Below are positions 15,908-24,007 of a stretch of DNA of 64,000 nucleotides, one piece after another. Position numbers and translations under genes: made by a program. This DNA comes from Curtobacterium luteum. GTDB taxonomy: Bacteria; Actinomycetota; Actinomycetes; Actinomycetales; Microbacteriaceae. Position 1 is the first letter of the stretch. Every line of letters starts with the position of its first letter. The stretch is from the NCBI RefSeq assembly GCF_014646995.1, contig NZ_BMOI01000002.1, positions 60,486 to 124,485 of the forward strand, given 5' to 3'. The notes under the pieces are model-generated. The model had not been told where the DNA came from and searched no databases. It worked only from the letters and a program-made list of their open reading frames with translations.

Positions 15908-17508
15908 CGGCGGTGCCCGAGCCGGTGCTCCTCGCCGGCGGATCGGTCGTCGGGGCCGATGCACGCTTCCACCCGCAGGACGTCCTCGTCGTGGACGGGC
16001 GGGTCGCGGAGATCGGCCGTCGGCTCAGGACCCCGGTCGACGCCGTGGTCGTGGATTGCACGGACCGGGTCGTCATGCCGGGCTTCGTCGACGCACACTC
16101 CCACGCGGGCTCGCTCGTGTTCGACGAGCGCGTGCAGCTCGCGCTCCTCCGCCAGGGCGTCACGTCGATCGTGACCGGACAGGACGGCGTCGGGCCGGCA
16201 CCGGGCGACGGCTCCTGGGCAGCGCGGTACTTCGCAGCGATCGACGGCCCCCACCCGACGTACCGCGGCGGCGGGATCGCCGGCCTGCTGGCCACCTACG
16301 ACGGCGCGACACCGCTCAACGTCGCGACGCTCGTCCCGGCCGGCACCGTCCGGCACGAGGTGATGGGCGACGACGACGGGCCCGCGGACGCCGCCCAGCT
16401 CGACGCGATGCGGGCCCTGGTCCGCCAGGGGATCGCCGACGGAGCGGTCGGCCTCGCGACCGGGCTGGACTACGTCCCGGGCCTCCACGCTTCGACAGAG
16501 GAGATCGCCGCGCTGGCGACCGAGTCCGCCGCGGTGCGCGGCCGCTACGTCACGCACATGCGCGGCGGGTACGAGACGAACGTGGGCGCGGGCATCGACG
16601 AGATCGTCCGCATCTGCCGCGCCGGCGGCGGGTCGGCGCACGTGTCGCACCTGCACGCCCCCGTCGGCCTCGCGCTCGCGGAGCTCGAACGGGCCGCGGC
16701 ACGGTGGGCGCCGCTGTCCTTCGACGCGTACCCGTACTCGCGCGGCTGCACGATCCTGTCGATGCTGCTCCTGCCGGCCGGGCTCGCCCGCCCCGGCACC
16801 GACGACCTGGCCCGCGCGCTCGACGTCGAGGGCGGCCGCGAACGGCTCCGGGGCGTGGTGCTCGAGCGGGTGCTCGGTCGGGCGGACCTCGGCGCCGGCT
16901 GGGCGGAGCAGATCACGCTCTCGCACGTCCCCGCCGCCGAGTTCCACGCGCTGCAGGGGCGGACGCTCGCCGAGGCAGCGGACGCGACCGGCACCGATCC
17001 CGTCGACCTCGCGCTCGACGTGCTCGTCGACTCGGACCTGCAGGTGACCGTCGTCATGCGCGTCCCCCACCCGCGGACCCCGCTCGAACTCGCGGAGCTG
17101 TACCGGTACGGCGGGCACACCGGCGGCTCGGACGGCATCTTCGTCGGGACGCACCCGCACCCGCGCGCGTACGGCACCTTCGCGCGGTACCTCGGGGACT
17201 ACGCCCGCACGGGGTTGCTGACGTGGCGGGAGGCCCAGGAACACCTGTCGGCCCTCCCGGCGAGCCTGTTCCAGCTCGACCACCGCGGTGCCGTCGCGCC
17301 CGGCTGGACGGCGGACCTGATCGTCGTCGACCCCGAGCGGGTCGCTGCGCGGTCGACCTACGCGGACCCGATGCGGCTGGCCGAGGGCATCGACGACGTC
17401 CTCGTCGCGGGCGTGCCCGTGCTCCGGGACGGCGCACGCACCGGTGCGACCCCAGGGGCCGGACTCCGTCGCACACCGTTCCGCCACCGGGCGCGTTCCG
17501 CGGGCTGA
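15904..17508 (+). CDS. N-acyl-D-amino-acid deacylase family amidohydrolase; candidate N-acetyl-D-glucosaminate deacetylase
   Basis: A 534-residue member of the amidohydrolase (D-aminoacylase) superfamily. Metal-site motifs: MPGFVDAHSHAGS (HxH, about residues 57-69), YVTHMRGGYE (about 217-226), GSAHVSHLHAP (about 243-253) and GGSDGIFVGTHPHPRAYGTF (conserved Asp, about 411-430). The loop that holds the bridging cysteine in D-aminoacylase (GNCG) reads GQDG here. In this operon the best role is removing the acetyl group from an N-acetylated amino-sugar acid before deamination. N-acyl-D-amino acids are the alternative. It starts in a GTGA overlap with the aldolase gene; a second in-frame GTG lies 9 bp later. 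No signal peptide, so it acts in the cytoplasm. Confidence 0.85.
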   Translation: MTAVPEPVLLAGGSVVGADARFHPQDVLVVDGRVAEIGRRLRTPVDAVVVDCTDRVVMPGFVDAHSHAGSLVFDERVQLALLRQGVTSIVTGQDGVGPAPGDGSWAARYFAAIDGPHPTYRGGGIAGLLATYDGATPLNVATLVPAGTVRHEVMGDDDGPADAAQLDAMRALVRQGIADGAVGLATGLDYVPGLHASTEEIAALATESAAVRGRYVTHMRGGYETNVGAGIDEIVRICRAGGGSAHVSHLHAPVGLALAELERAAARWAPLSFDAYPYSRGCTILSMLLLPAGLARPGTDDLARALDVEGGRERLRGVVLERVLGRADLGAGWAEQITLSHVPAAEFHALQGRTLAEAADATGTDPVDLALDVLVDSDLQVTVVMRVPHPRTPLELAELYRYGGHTGGSDGIFVGTHPHPRAYGTFARYLGDYARTGLLTWREAQEHLSALPASLFQLDHRGAVAPGWTADLIVVDPERVAARSTYADPMRLAEGIDDVLVAGVPVLRDGARTGATPGAGLRRTPFRHRARSAG

Positions 17509-17563
17509 CCTGCCCCTGCGGGCCGGACCCGTCGGCGCCGGACCACCGAGCGTGAGGACCCGT

Positions 17564-17947
17564 TCAGGCGGCCGGCAGCACAGCGACGACGTCGATCTCG
17601 ACGAGGATGCCCGCGAGGTGCGACTGGACCGTCGTCCGGACCGGGTACGGCTGCGAGAAGTGCTTGGCGTACTCCTCGTTGAACGCTGCGAAGTCCCGGT
17701 CCGAGTGCTCGAGGTGCACGGTCGACTTCACGACGTCGTCGAGCGTCGCGCCGTGCTCGGCGAGGACCGCGGCCACGTTCGCCAGGACCTGTGCGGTCTG
17801 CCCGGCGACGTCGTCGGCCATCGCCCCCGTCACGGGGTCCTGCGGGCCGAAGCCGGCGGTGTAGAGGAAGCCGTTCGCGACGATGCCCTGGCTGTAGGGT
17901 CCGGCGGGCTTCGGTGCGTGGTCGGTGACGACGGCGGTCTTCGGCAT
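17564..17947 (-). CDS. ridA: RidA family reactive intermediate deaminase
   Basis: A 127-residue trimeric enamine/imine deaminase. The signature PYPVRTTVQSHLAG near residues 99-112 contains the catalytic arginine, and GFLYTAGFGPQDPVTG matches the N-terminal substrate loop. RidA hydrolyses 2-aminoacrylate-type intermediates released by PLP dehydratases, so it fits beside the operon that encodes such an enzyme. It is convergent with that operon (56 bp apart), so it is not in the same transcript. ATG 17947 has AGGAG upstream. Confidence 0.93.
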   Translation of the reverse strand: MPKTAVVTDHAPKPAGPYSQGIVANGFLYTAGFGPQDPVTGAMADDVAGQTAQVLANVAAVLAEHGATLDDVVKSTVHLEHSDRDFAAFNEEYAKHFSQPYPVRTTVQSHLAGILVEIDVVAVLPAA

Positions 17948-18095
17948 GGTTGCTCCTGTCGATCGGCTCTCCCGGTCCACCGTAGGGGGCACCGCAGTGC
18001 GCCCACCGGCCACCTGACGGCCCGTTTCCGTCCTGCAGAACGCGAACCGCGCCTCCAGGCAGGGTCTTCCCGGAACGGGCGACTACCCTCGAGCC

Positions 18096-19334
18096 GTGCC
18101 GCCCGAATCGACGCTCCCCGGATCGCTCGCGACCGGCCGACGGCGGCTCCTCGACCTGGCGACCAGCCTGCCGGCCTGGTCCGCCGTGCTCCTCGTCTGG
18201 GCGGGCGGGCGCGCGCTGTCGACGTTCTGGTTGGCGCTCGCGTACCCGCTGACCGGACGGGCGCTCCCGGCGAACGCGATCTGGGGCAACGACCACGGGT
18301 TCCTGTCGTTCCTGACCGCGTGGGACGGGCAGTACTACCAGCAGATCTCGCTGCAGGGCTACCCGACCACGCTGCCGACCGACGCCGCCGGCCACGTCAC
18401 GCAGAACGCGTGGGCGTTCCTCCCGGCGTTCCCCTTCCTCATCCGGATGCTGACGGCGTCCACCGGGATCACGTTCGAGGTCGGCGCACCGGCCATCGCG
18501 ATCATCGCCGGCCTCGTGGCCACGTACCTGCTCTACCGGCTCGTCAGCGACCACACCGGGCACCGGGCGGGCATGTGGGCGGTCTTCTTCTTCACGTGCG
18601 GCCCGCTGTCGTTCCTCCTGCAGGTCGGCTACGCGGAGAGCACGTTCCTCGCGCTGACGTTCGGCGCACTCCTCGCCCTCGAACGGCGGCGGTACGCCCT
18701 GCTCACCCTGCTCGGCGTCGCAGCGGCGTTCACCCGGCCGGGCGCGCTCGCGATCCCGCTCGTGCTCGGCGTCGTCGTCCTCGTGCGGTGGCTGCGTGCG
18801 CGCCGTGACGGTGGCCGGACCCTCGACCGGTTCCCCGTGCGGGAGCGGGTCGCCGCGGTGCTGTCCGGTCTCGCGATGGCCGCGGCCGGCGTGGCGTGGC
18901 CGGTCATCGCGACGCACGTGACCGGGACGCCGAACGCCTACCTCGAGACCGAGATGTCGTGGTGGGTCAACTTCATCGGGCGGGTCGACTTCGCACCCCT
19001 GACGCCGTGGTTCCTGATCGCGTCACGCTGGCTCGGTGTCGGCGGGGTCCTCATCGTGGTGTTCCTGCTCGTCGCGTACCCGGTGTGGCTGCTGCGCCGC
19101 TCGACACGGAAGCTCGGCACGACGACCGTGCTGTACTCCGCCGCGTACGCGCTCTACGTCTTCGCGGTGTCGCTGCCGATGGCGTCGATGCCCCGGCTCC
19201 TCATGCCGTTGGCGCCGCTGTTCGGGTCGCCGGAGCTCGTGGCCAAGCCGTGGATGCGGTGGACGTTCGTCACGTGCGCGCTGCTCGGGCAGCCGGTGCT
19301 CGTCGCGGTGCTCTGGCTGCTCGGCCCGCCGTAG
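18096..19334 (+). CDS. PIG-V-like polyprenol-dependent mannosyltransferase (membrane)
   Basis: Integral membrane protein of 412 residues with about 9-10 hydrophobic segments. FLTAWDGQYYQQISLQGYP (about residues 70-88), NAWAFLPAFPFLIRML and LQVGYAESTFLALTFGALLA resemble the GT-C fold of PIG-V/GPI mannosyltransferase 2 relatives found in actinobacteria, which use polyprenyl-phosphate mannose to decorate lipids or proteins. The acceptor is unknown. The GTG start is weakly supported. A long hairpin follows 47 bp after the stop. Confidence 0.75.
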   Translation: MPPESTLPGSLATGRRRLLDLATSLPAWSAVLLVWAGGRALSTFWLALAYPLTGRALPANAIWGNDHGFLSFLTAWDGQYYQQISLQGYPTTLPTDAAGHVTQNAWAFLPAFPFLIRMLTASTGITFEVGAPAIAIIAGLVATYLLYRLVSDHTGHRAGMWAVFFFTCGPLSFLLQVGYAESTFLALTFGALLALERRRYALLTLLGVAAAFTRPGALAIPLVLGVVVLVRWLRARRDGGRTLDRFPVRERVAAVLSGLAMAAAGVAWPVIATHVTGTPNAYLETEMSWWVNFIGRVDFAPLTPWFLIASRWLGVGGVLIVVFLLVAYPVWLLRRSTRKLGTTTVLYSAAYALYVFAVSLPMASMPRLLMPLAPLFGSPELVAKPWMRWTFVTCALLGQPVLVAVLWLLGPP

Positions 19335-19381
19335 GGGGCTGTGGCGCGGCTGGTCGCTGGGCCGCGATCGCGCACCGCTGT

Positions 19382-19425
19382 GGAACGACGAAGCCGCTGT
19401 CGGGCGACAGCGGCTTCGTCGTTCC
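19382..19425. terminator. Bidirectional hairpin terminator
   Basis: A perfect 20-bp stem (GGAACGACGAAGCCGCTGTC with its complement) closed by the tetraloop GGGC. It lies between two convergent genes, 48 bp after one and 11 bp after the other, so it probably ends both transcripts. Confidence 0.85.
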
Positions 19426-19436
19426 GGGTCGGAGCC

Positions 19437-19928
19437 TCAGAGCTCGACCGTGCCGTGGTCGCCGGTGTCCGGCTGGCTCTGCTTGCCGAGCGCGGCCTTG
19501 AGCGTCTGTACGAGGCTGCCGACCGGGCCGGTGTCCTGGGTCCAGTACTCGACGGAGTCGCCCTCGACCGTGAGGAGCCGGATCGACGGGTCCTGCCGGC
19601 CCTGGGGGAACCAGGCCTCCGCGAACGGCGACCAGAGCTCGTCGATGACCGTCTCGTCCGTCGTCACCGTGGCGGTGCCGGCGATCGACAGGTAACCGCC
19701 CTGCGACTCGATCGCGACGTTCACGTGCGGGTTCCGGGCGATGTCCTCGACCTTCTCGCTCCCGTCCTGCACGAGGAACCGCAGGGTCCCGTTGAACGCC
19801 TTGTCCTGCACCGCGAGGGGGCGTGCGTGGAGTCCGCCGTCCTCGCTCACGGTCGTCAGCAGTGCCGTACGGGCTCCGTGGACGATGTCCGAGATGGCTG
19901 CGCGCTGGTCTGCCTCTGTGTCGGTCAT
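19437..19928 (-). CDS. Pyridoxamine 5'-phosphate oxidase-fold protein (general stress protein 26-like)
   Basis: A 163-residue flavin-binding split-barrel protein. ARTALLTTVSEDGGLHARPLAV (two motifs, ARTALLTTVSEDG and GLHARPLAV, about residues 18-39), LRFLVQDGSEKVEDIARNPH and GGYLSIAGTATVTTD are typical of the stress-protein branch that includes B. subtilis YdaG; members bind FMN or F420 and rarely have a known reaction. ATG 19928 has GAGGAGC upstream. It stands alone downstream of a repeat-containing gap. Confidence 0.88.
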   Translation of the reverse strand: MTDTEADQRAAISDIVHGARTALLTTVSEDGGLHARPLAVQDKAFNGTLRFLVQDGSEKVEDIARNPHVNVAIESQGGYLSIAGTATVTTDETVIDELWSPFAEAWFPQGRQDPSIRLLTVEGDSVEYWTQDTGPVGSLVQTLKAALGKQSQPDTGDHGTVEL

Positions 19929-20091
19929 GGTGCTCCTCTCGCGTCGTGCGCCCCGTTGTGCTCGACGTTCGGCCGGCCCTCGGGCGCTGTCCGTTCCGGC
20001 CAGTCTGCCCGCCGACGCTGAGCGCGTCCGGCGGACAGGGCTGCGGAGCCGTGCGGGGTCGGTCGCGTGCAGGAGTGTGCGACAACACCGA

Positions 20092-20187
20092 TGTCGTACG
20101 ACCTCGACGATGTCGCCGCCGCGCGCGCGCAACTGTTGCTCCCGCAAGGAGCGACTTCGCGGACGTCGTACGACAGCGACGATGTCG
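20092..20187. repeat. Paired 24-bp direct repeat around a small hairpin
   Basis: Two copies of GTCGTACGAC, two variable bases, then CGACGATGTCG occur at 20092-20115 and 20164-20187. GTCGTACGAC is itself palindromic. Between them lies GCTCC-cgcaa-GGAGC. The element is upstream of the PPOX-fold gene and downstream of an unrecognised gene, in a 294-bp gap with no reading frame. Confidence 0.6.
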
Positions 20188-20222
20188 TTCCGGGTCGCCC
20201 CGCCCGCCCGGAGCCCCCGGCG

Positions 20223-20846
20223 TCAGACGGGCTCGCGGATCGTCGTCTCGACGTCGACGACCTGCGGGATGCGCGGCATCGATGCGAAGCCGAACGCGAC
20301 GGGCGGGTCCAGCGGCGCGATCGACCCGAGGGACTCCCCCGCCCAGGTGCCCCGGACCCCCGTGACGTCGTGCGCCCCGGTCACGCCGTAGTACTCGCGG
20401 CGGCCGTTCCCGGCGGACCCGGCGGTTCCGGCCCCGGGTGCGACGAGCCGTGCGACCGGGTCGATCGCGGTCAGCCACCGCCAGTCGCGGGCGATCGGCT
20501 TCGGGACGATGCGGAGCACCCGGCCGAGCGGCGAGATGCCGCCGACGTCGATCGAGGCCTGCAGGGGTCCGGCGTCGAGATCGAGCCCGCGGGCGGTGCG
20601 TCTGGCACGCAGGTCGACGACGGAGACGGTGTCGAAGCGGTAGGTCCCGGAGACGTACGCCGCGACGAGCTCGTCGGGCGCGAGGAGCACCGAGCTGCCG
20701 TCGGCCTGCTCGAGGAACACGTCCGTGAACGGTCCGAAGGGCGATCGCTCCCACATGCCGACGACGATCCGGACGCCGGAGGTGGTGCCGACGCCGAGGA
20801 TCTTGCCGCGGAAGCGTCGTTCGGTGGACTCGGGGTTCCGGGACAT
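20223..20846 (-). CDS. Unrecognised actinobacterial protein, 207 residues
   Basis: I do not recognise this family. The frame has normal codon bias and continuous domain-like sequence: RGKILGVGTTSGVRIVVGMW (about residues 13-32), GPFTDVFLEQADGSSVLLAP, then VAAYVSGTYRFDTVSVVDL, and a C-terminal part ending IPQVVDVETTIREPV. There is no signal peptide or transmembrane helix. The first half looks like a small beta-rich domain. It reads toward the 20-kb repeat gap and follows a 24-bp tandem repeat that separates it from the LLM oxidoreductase. ATG 20846 is the probable start. Confidence 0.7.
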   Translation of the reverse strand: MSRNPESTERRFRGKILGVGTTSGVRIVVGMWERSPFGPFTDVFLEQADGSSVLLAPDELVAAYVSGTYRFDTVSVVDLRARRTARGLDLDAGPLQASIDVGGISPLGRVLRIVPKPIARDWRWLTAIDPVARLVAPGAGTAGSAGNGRREYYGVTGAHDVTGVRGTWAGESLGSIAPLDPPVAFGFASMPRIPQVVDVETTIREPV

Positions 20847-20921
20847 GTCCCGGACGCTACCCGTGCACGCCGAGAGCGGCGTGACGGTGGCGGACCGCGC
20901 CTCCAGGCCGGGCCCGGTCGA

Positions 20922-20993
20922 GACGCGCCGGACGGGCCCGGACGCGACGCGCCGGACGAGCCCGGACCCGACGCGCCGGACGAGCCCGACCCG
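20922..20993. repeat. Three 24-bp tandem repeats
   Basis: GACGCGCCGGACG[G/A]GCCCG occurs at 20922, 20946 and 20970 with a period of 24 bp. It lies between the start of the unrecognised gene and the stop of the LLM oxidoreductase, both on the minus strand, next to a copy of the dispersed CTGGAGGC motif (20891-20910). Confidence 0.75.
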
Positions 20994-21004
20994 GGCCACC
21001 CCGG

Positions 21005-22114
21005 TCAGGGAACCGGTACCGGCTCCGCGAGGAGCTCGCGCACCCGCGGCGCGACCTGCGTGCCGTAGAGCTCGATCGACCGCATCATGTCCTCGTGCGG
21101 CAGGCGACCGGTCGCGTACCGCATGTCGAAGCGGGAGACCCCGAGGATCCGCATGTTGCGCGCGATCTTCCGCGCCACGGTCTCCGGCGAACCGACGTAG
21201 AGCGAGCCTCCGGCGGAGAGCCCGGCCCGGTAACCGGCGACGTCGAGGGGCGGCCAGCCACGCTCGCGACCGAGCTGGTCGGTGACGGCCTTGTGGTACG
21301 GCCAGTAGCGCTCGGCGGCCTCCTCGTCGGTGGCGGCGACGAACCCGGGCGAGTGCATGGCGATCGGCTGCTGCGGCAGCTCGAGCTGGGCGAGCGCCTG
21401 GCGGTAGAGCCGCGAGAACGGCGCGAACTGTGCGGGCTGCCCGCCGATGATCGCGAGGAAGAGCGGCATGCCGTAGGAGGCGGCGCGGATGACGGACTGC
21501 GGCGAGCCACCAACACCGATCCAGGTCGGGATGGGGCCGTGCTCGAGCTTCGGGAAGACGTCCTGCTCCACGAGCGAGGCGCGCTTCGTGCCCGACCAGG
21601 TGACCTTGTCGCCGCCGCGCAGGGCGGACCAGAGCTGCAGCTTCTCCTCGAAGAGGACCTCGTAGTCGGAGAGCTCGTAGCCGAAGAGCGGGAACGACTC
21701 GGTGAAGGAGCCGCGGCCGAGGATGACCTCGGCGCGACCGTCCGAGATGGCGTCGACGGTGGCGAAGCGCTCGTACACCCGCACCGGGTCGTCGGAGGAC
21801 AGCACGGTCACCGCGGAGCCGAGCCGGATCGTCGACGTCGAGGCGGCGATCGCAGCGAGGACGACCTCGGGTGCGCTGACGATGAAGTCGGCACGGTGGT
21901 GCTCGCCGACGCCGATGAAGTCGATGCCGAGCTGGTCGGCGAGGACGGCCTGCTCGACGACGTCGCGGATGCTCTGCGCGTCGGACTTGACGCTGCCGTC
22001 GGGCAGCTCGGTGACGTCGCCGAAGGTGTCGAGGCCGAGCTGCACCGGACCGACGCGGTCGGGTGCGGGCGGCGGCACGTCCGAGGGGCGGTCGGTGCCG
22101 AAAGCGTTGCTCAT
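21005..22114 (-). CDS. LLM-class flavin-dependent oxidoreductase
   Basis: A 369-residue luciferase-like TIM-barrel enzyme using reduced FMN or F420. VQLGLDTFGDVTE begins the barrel; DFIGVGEHHRADFIVSAP (about residues 70-87), TSTIRLGSAVTVLSSDDPV, and DGRAEVILGRGSFTESFPLF are the conserved blocks, followed by IPTWIGVGGSPQSVIRAA and GVSRFDMRYATGRLPHE near the C terminus. The substrate is unknown; alkanal, sulfonate and thioether monooxygenases are all in this class. ATG 22114 follows GGAGGAC. It is divergent from the SDR gene. Confidence 0.9.
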   Translation of the reverse strand: MSNAFGTDRPSDVPPPAPDRVGPVQLGLDTFGDVTELPDGSVKSDAQSIRDVVEQAVLADQLGIDFIGVGEHHRADFIVSAPEVVLAAIAASTSTIRLGSAVTVLSSDDPVRVYERFATVDAISDGRAEVILGRGSFTESFPLFGYELSDYEVLFEEKLQLWSALRGGDKVTWSGTKRASLVEQDVFPKLEHGPIPTWIGVGGSPQSVIRAASYGMPLFLAIIGGQPAQFAPFSRLYRQALAQLELPQQPIAMHSPGFVAATDEEAAERYWPYHKAVTDQLGRERGWPPLDVAGYRAGLSAGGSLYVGSPETVARKIARNMRILGVSRFDMRYATGRLPHEDMMRSIELYGTQVAPRVRELLAEPVPVP

Positions 22115-22245
22115 GGTGTCCTCCTGCGCGGAACGCTGGTGTTCGATGCGTTTGCATGAATCTACCACGGATCGCGGCCGCGCGCAGCCCCGTGCAGCGC
22201 CCGGCACGCAGCCAGCCCGCACACCCGCCGAGTACCGTCGCACCC

Positions 22246-23169
22246 ATGCCGAAGATCCCCGACCAGACCGGCCGCCGCATCGTCGTCACGGGCGCGAACA
22301 GCGGAACCGGCAAGGAGACCGCCACCCGGCTCGCCGCCGCCGGCGCGTCCGTCGTCCTCGCCGTCCGCACCCTGTCGAAGGGCGAGGACGCCGCCTCCGG
22401 TATCCGCGCGGCACACCCCGCCGCCGACGTCGAGGTCCGCGAGCTCGACCTGGCGGACCTCGCCAGCGTCCGCCGGTTCGCCGACGGGATCGCCCAGGAC
22501 GACCGCCCCCTCGACGTCCTGGTGAACAACGCCGGGGTGATGGCGCCGCCGGAGCGGTTCGAGACCGTCGACGGCTTCGAGCTCCAGTTCGGCACGAACT
22601 TCCTCGGGCCGTTCGCACTGACGAACCTGCTGCTCCCCCAGCTGCTCCGGACGGACGCGGCGCGGACCCGGCCGGCCCGGGTGGCGACGATGTCGAGCCT
22701 GGCCGCCGTCTTCGGCAGCATCCGCTTCGCCGACCTGCAGTGGGAGCACGGCTACAACGGCTGGCGTGCCTACGGCCAGTCGAAGCTCGCCGATCTGCTC
22801 CTCGCACTGCACCTGCACCGGCTCACCGTGGAGCGGGACTGGCCGCTCGTCAGCACCGCCGCGCACCCCGGCTACACGCGCACCAACCTGCAGTCCGCGG
22901 GGCGCTCGCTCGGACGGTCGAAGCCGGTGCGGTCGAGTGATCGGGCACTGCCGTTCACGCAGGACGTCGAGCACGGCTCGGAGCCGCTGCTCTACGCGGC
23001 CGTCGGCCCCGACGCGGTCGGCGGCGCCTACTACGGCCCCGCCGGGTTCGCCGGCCTCACCGGCCCGACCACGACGGCGTCGGTCCCGCGGTCCGCCAGG
23101 AGCGCGGACCTCGCCCGCTCGCTGTGGGCGGTCGCCGAGGACCTCACGGGCACCACGCCGCCCGCCTGA
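22246..23169 (+). CDS. Short-chain dehydrogenase/reductase
   Basis: A 307-residue NAD(P)H oxidoreductase. The cofactor motif is VTGANSGTGKETA (about residues 14-26), the structural motif DVLVNNAGVMAPP (about 88-100), and the catalytic Ser and Tyr-x-x-x-Lys are in VATMSSLAAVF and AYGQSKLADLL. The layout matches the retinol-dehydrogenase-like group often annotated as oxidoreductase in actinobacteria; the arginine in AVRTLSK suggests NADPH preference. The TGxxxGxG motif has Thr in place of the usual Ile/Met (SGTGKE). No substrate can be inferred. ATG 22246 is the start. Confidence 0.9.
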   Translation: MPKIPDQTGRRIVVTGANSGTGKETATRLAAAGASVVLAVRTLSKGEDAASGIRAAHPAADVEVRELDLADLASVRRFADGIAQDDRPLDVLVNNAGVMAPPERFETVDGFELQFGTNFLGPFALTNLLLPQLLRTDAARTRPARVATMSSLAAVFGSIRFADLQWEHGYNGWRAYGQSKLADLLLALHLHRLTVERDWPLVSTAAHPGYTRTNLQSAGRSLGRSKPVRSSDRALPFTQDVEHGSEPLLYAAVGPDAVGGAYYGPAGFAGLTGPTTTASVPRSARSADLARSLWAVAEDLTGTTPPA

Positions 23170-23304
23170 GCGACGGACCGGCCGGCCCCGCCCGTCTGAA
23201 CGACGGCCAGGACGCACGGCCGGCCCCCGCAGCGCCGGTCCGTTCCGCACACTCCCGTTCCGCAGCGTCGGCCTGGAGGCACGACTCGCCCCCGCAGCCC
23301 TGCC

Positions 23305-23997
23305 TCACCACCGCAGGTGGTCGCGTCGCAGCGCCCCGGTCACCGCCGCGAGCAGCGCACGCTGGCCGCGGGCCGTCGGGTGCACGTCGTCGGACTGCAT
23401 CCAGGCGGGGTGTCCTCGGAACGGCTGGCCGAGGTCGAGCCAGGCACCGCCGATCCCCGTCACGGCGGTCCGCAGCACCGTGGAGATCGTGCCGAGCTGG
23501 GCGGGCGGGGCGTCCTGGTCCCAGACGGCGCTGATGCCGACGATCCGGGCGCGGGGCAGGAGCCGGTGGACCTCCGCGACGAGCTGCTCGGACGCCCCGG
23601 CGAGCTCGTCGTCGTCCTGTCCGAGGTCGTTCGAGCTGGCCTGGAGCACCACGACGTCCGGGTGCAGCGCCGCCGCCTGCTCCGCGAGTTCCTCGTCGGT
23701 CGCGGAGCACTCGTCGCTGCCCTCGGCGAGGACCCCGGCCCCGTCGCAGCCGAGGTCGGTGAGCCGGAGCCGGTCCGCCGCCGCGAGGAGCTCCGGCCAC
23801 GCCTGGTCGCGCCGGAGCCCGTGCCCGATCGTGATCGAGTCGCCGATGACGACGACCCGGGGCCCGGCGACGCGGGCTGCACCGGCTCGTGTCCCCGGCG
23901 GGAGCACCGCCCCGACGTCGGACGAGCACCCGGTCACCCCACTCGCGAGCGCGGCGAGCACGAGTCCGACGAGCACGATGCGGACCGGTCGTGGCAC
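23305..23997 (-). CDS. SGNH/GDSL hydrolase lipoprotein (copy 2)
   Basis: A 230-residue exported esterase-like protein. The N terminus RIVLVGLVLAALASGVTGCS is a lipoprotein signal with the lipobox cysteine near residue 24. Catalytic blocks: block I VVVIGDSITIGHG (Ser), LQASSNDLGQDD (Asn), and DDVHPTARGQRALL (D-x-x-H near residues 204-217). It is about 50 per cent similar by eye to the gene immediately upstream (24008-24745), in the same order of blocks, so the pair is a tandem duplication. GTG 23997 lies 10 bp after that gene's stop. It probably removes acyl groups from a cell-surface or environmental substrate. Confidence 0.85.
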   Translation of the reverse strand: MPRPVRIVLVGLVLAALASGVTGCSSDVGAVLPPGTRAGAARVAGPRVVVIGDSITIGHGLRRDQAWPELLAAADRLRLTDLGCDGAGVLAEGSDECSATDEELAEQAAALHPDVVVLQASSNDLGQDDDELAGASEQLVAEVHRLLPRARIVGISAVWDQDAPPAQLGTISTVLRTAVTGIGGAWLDLGQPFRGHPAWMQSDDVHPTARGQRALLAAVTGALRRDHLRW

Positions 23998-24007
23998 GGG
24001 GCGCCCG

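Noticed and set aside
17564..17947. RidA as part of the amino-sugar-acid operon
   Set aside because: It is on the opposite strand and convergent; a functional link is possible but it cannot be in the same transcript.
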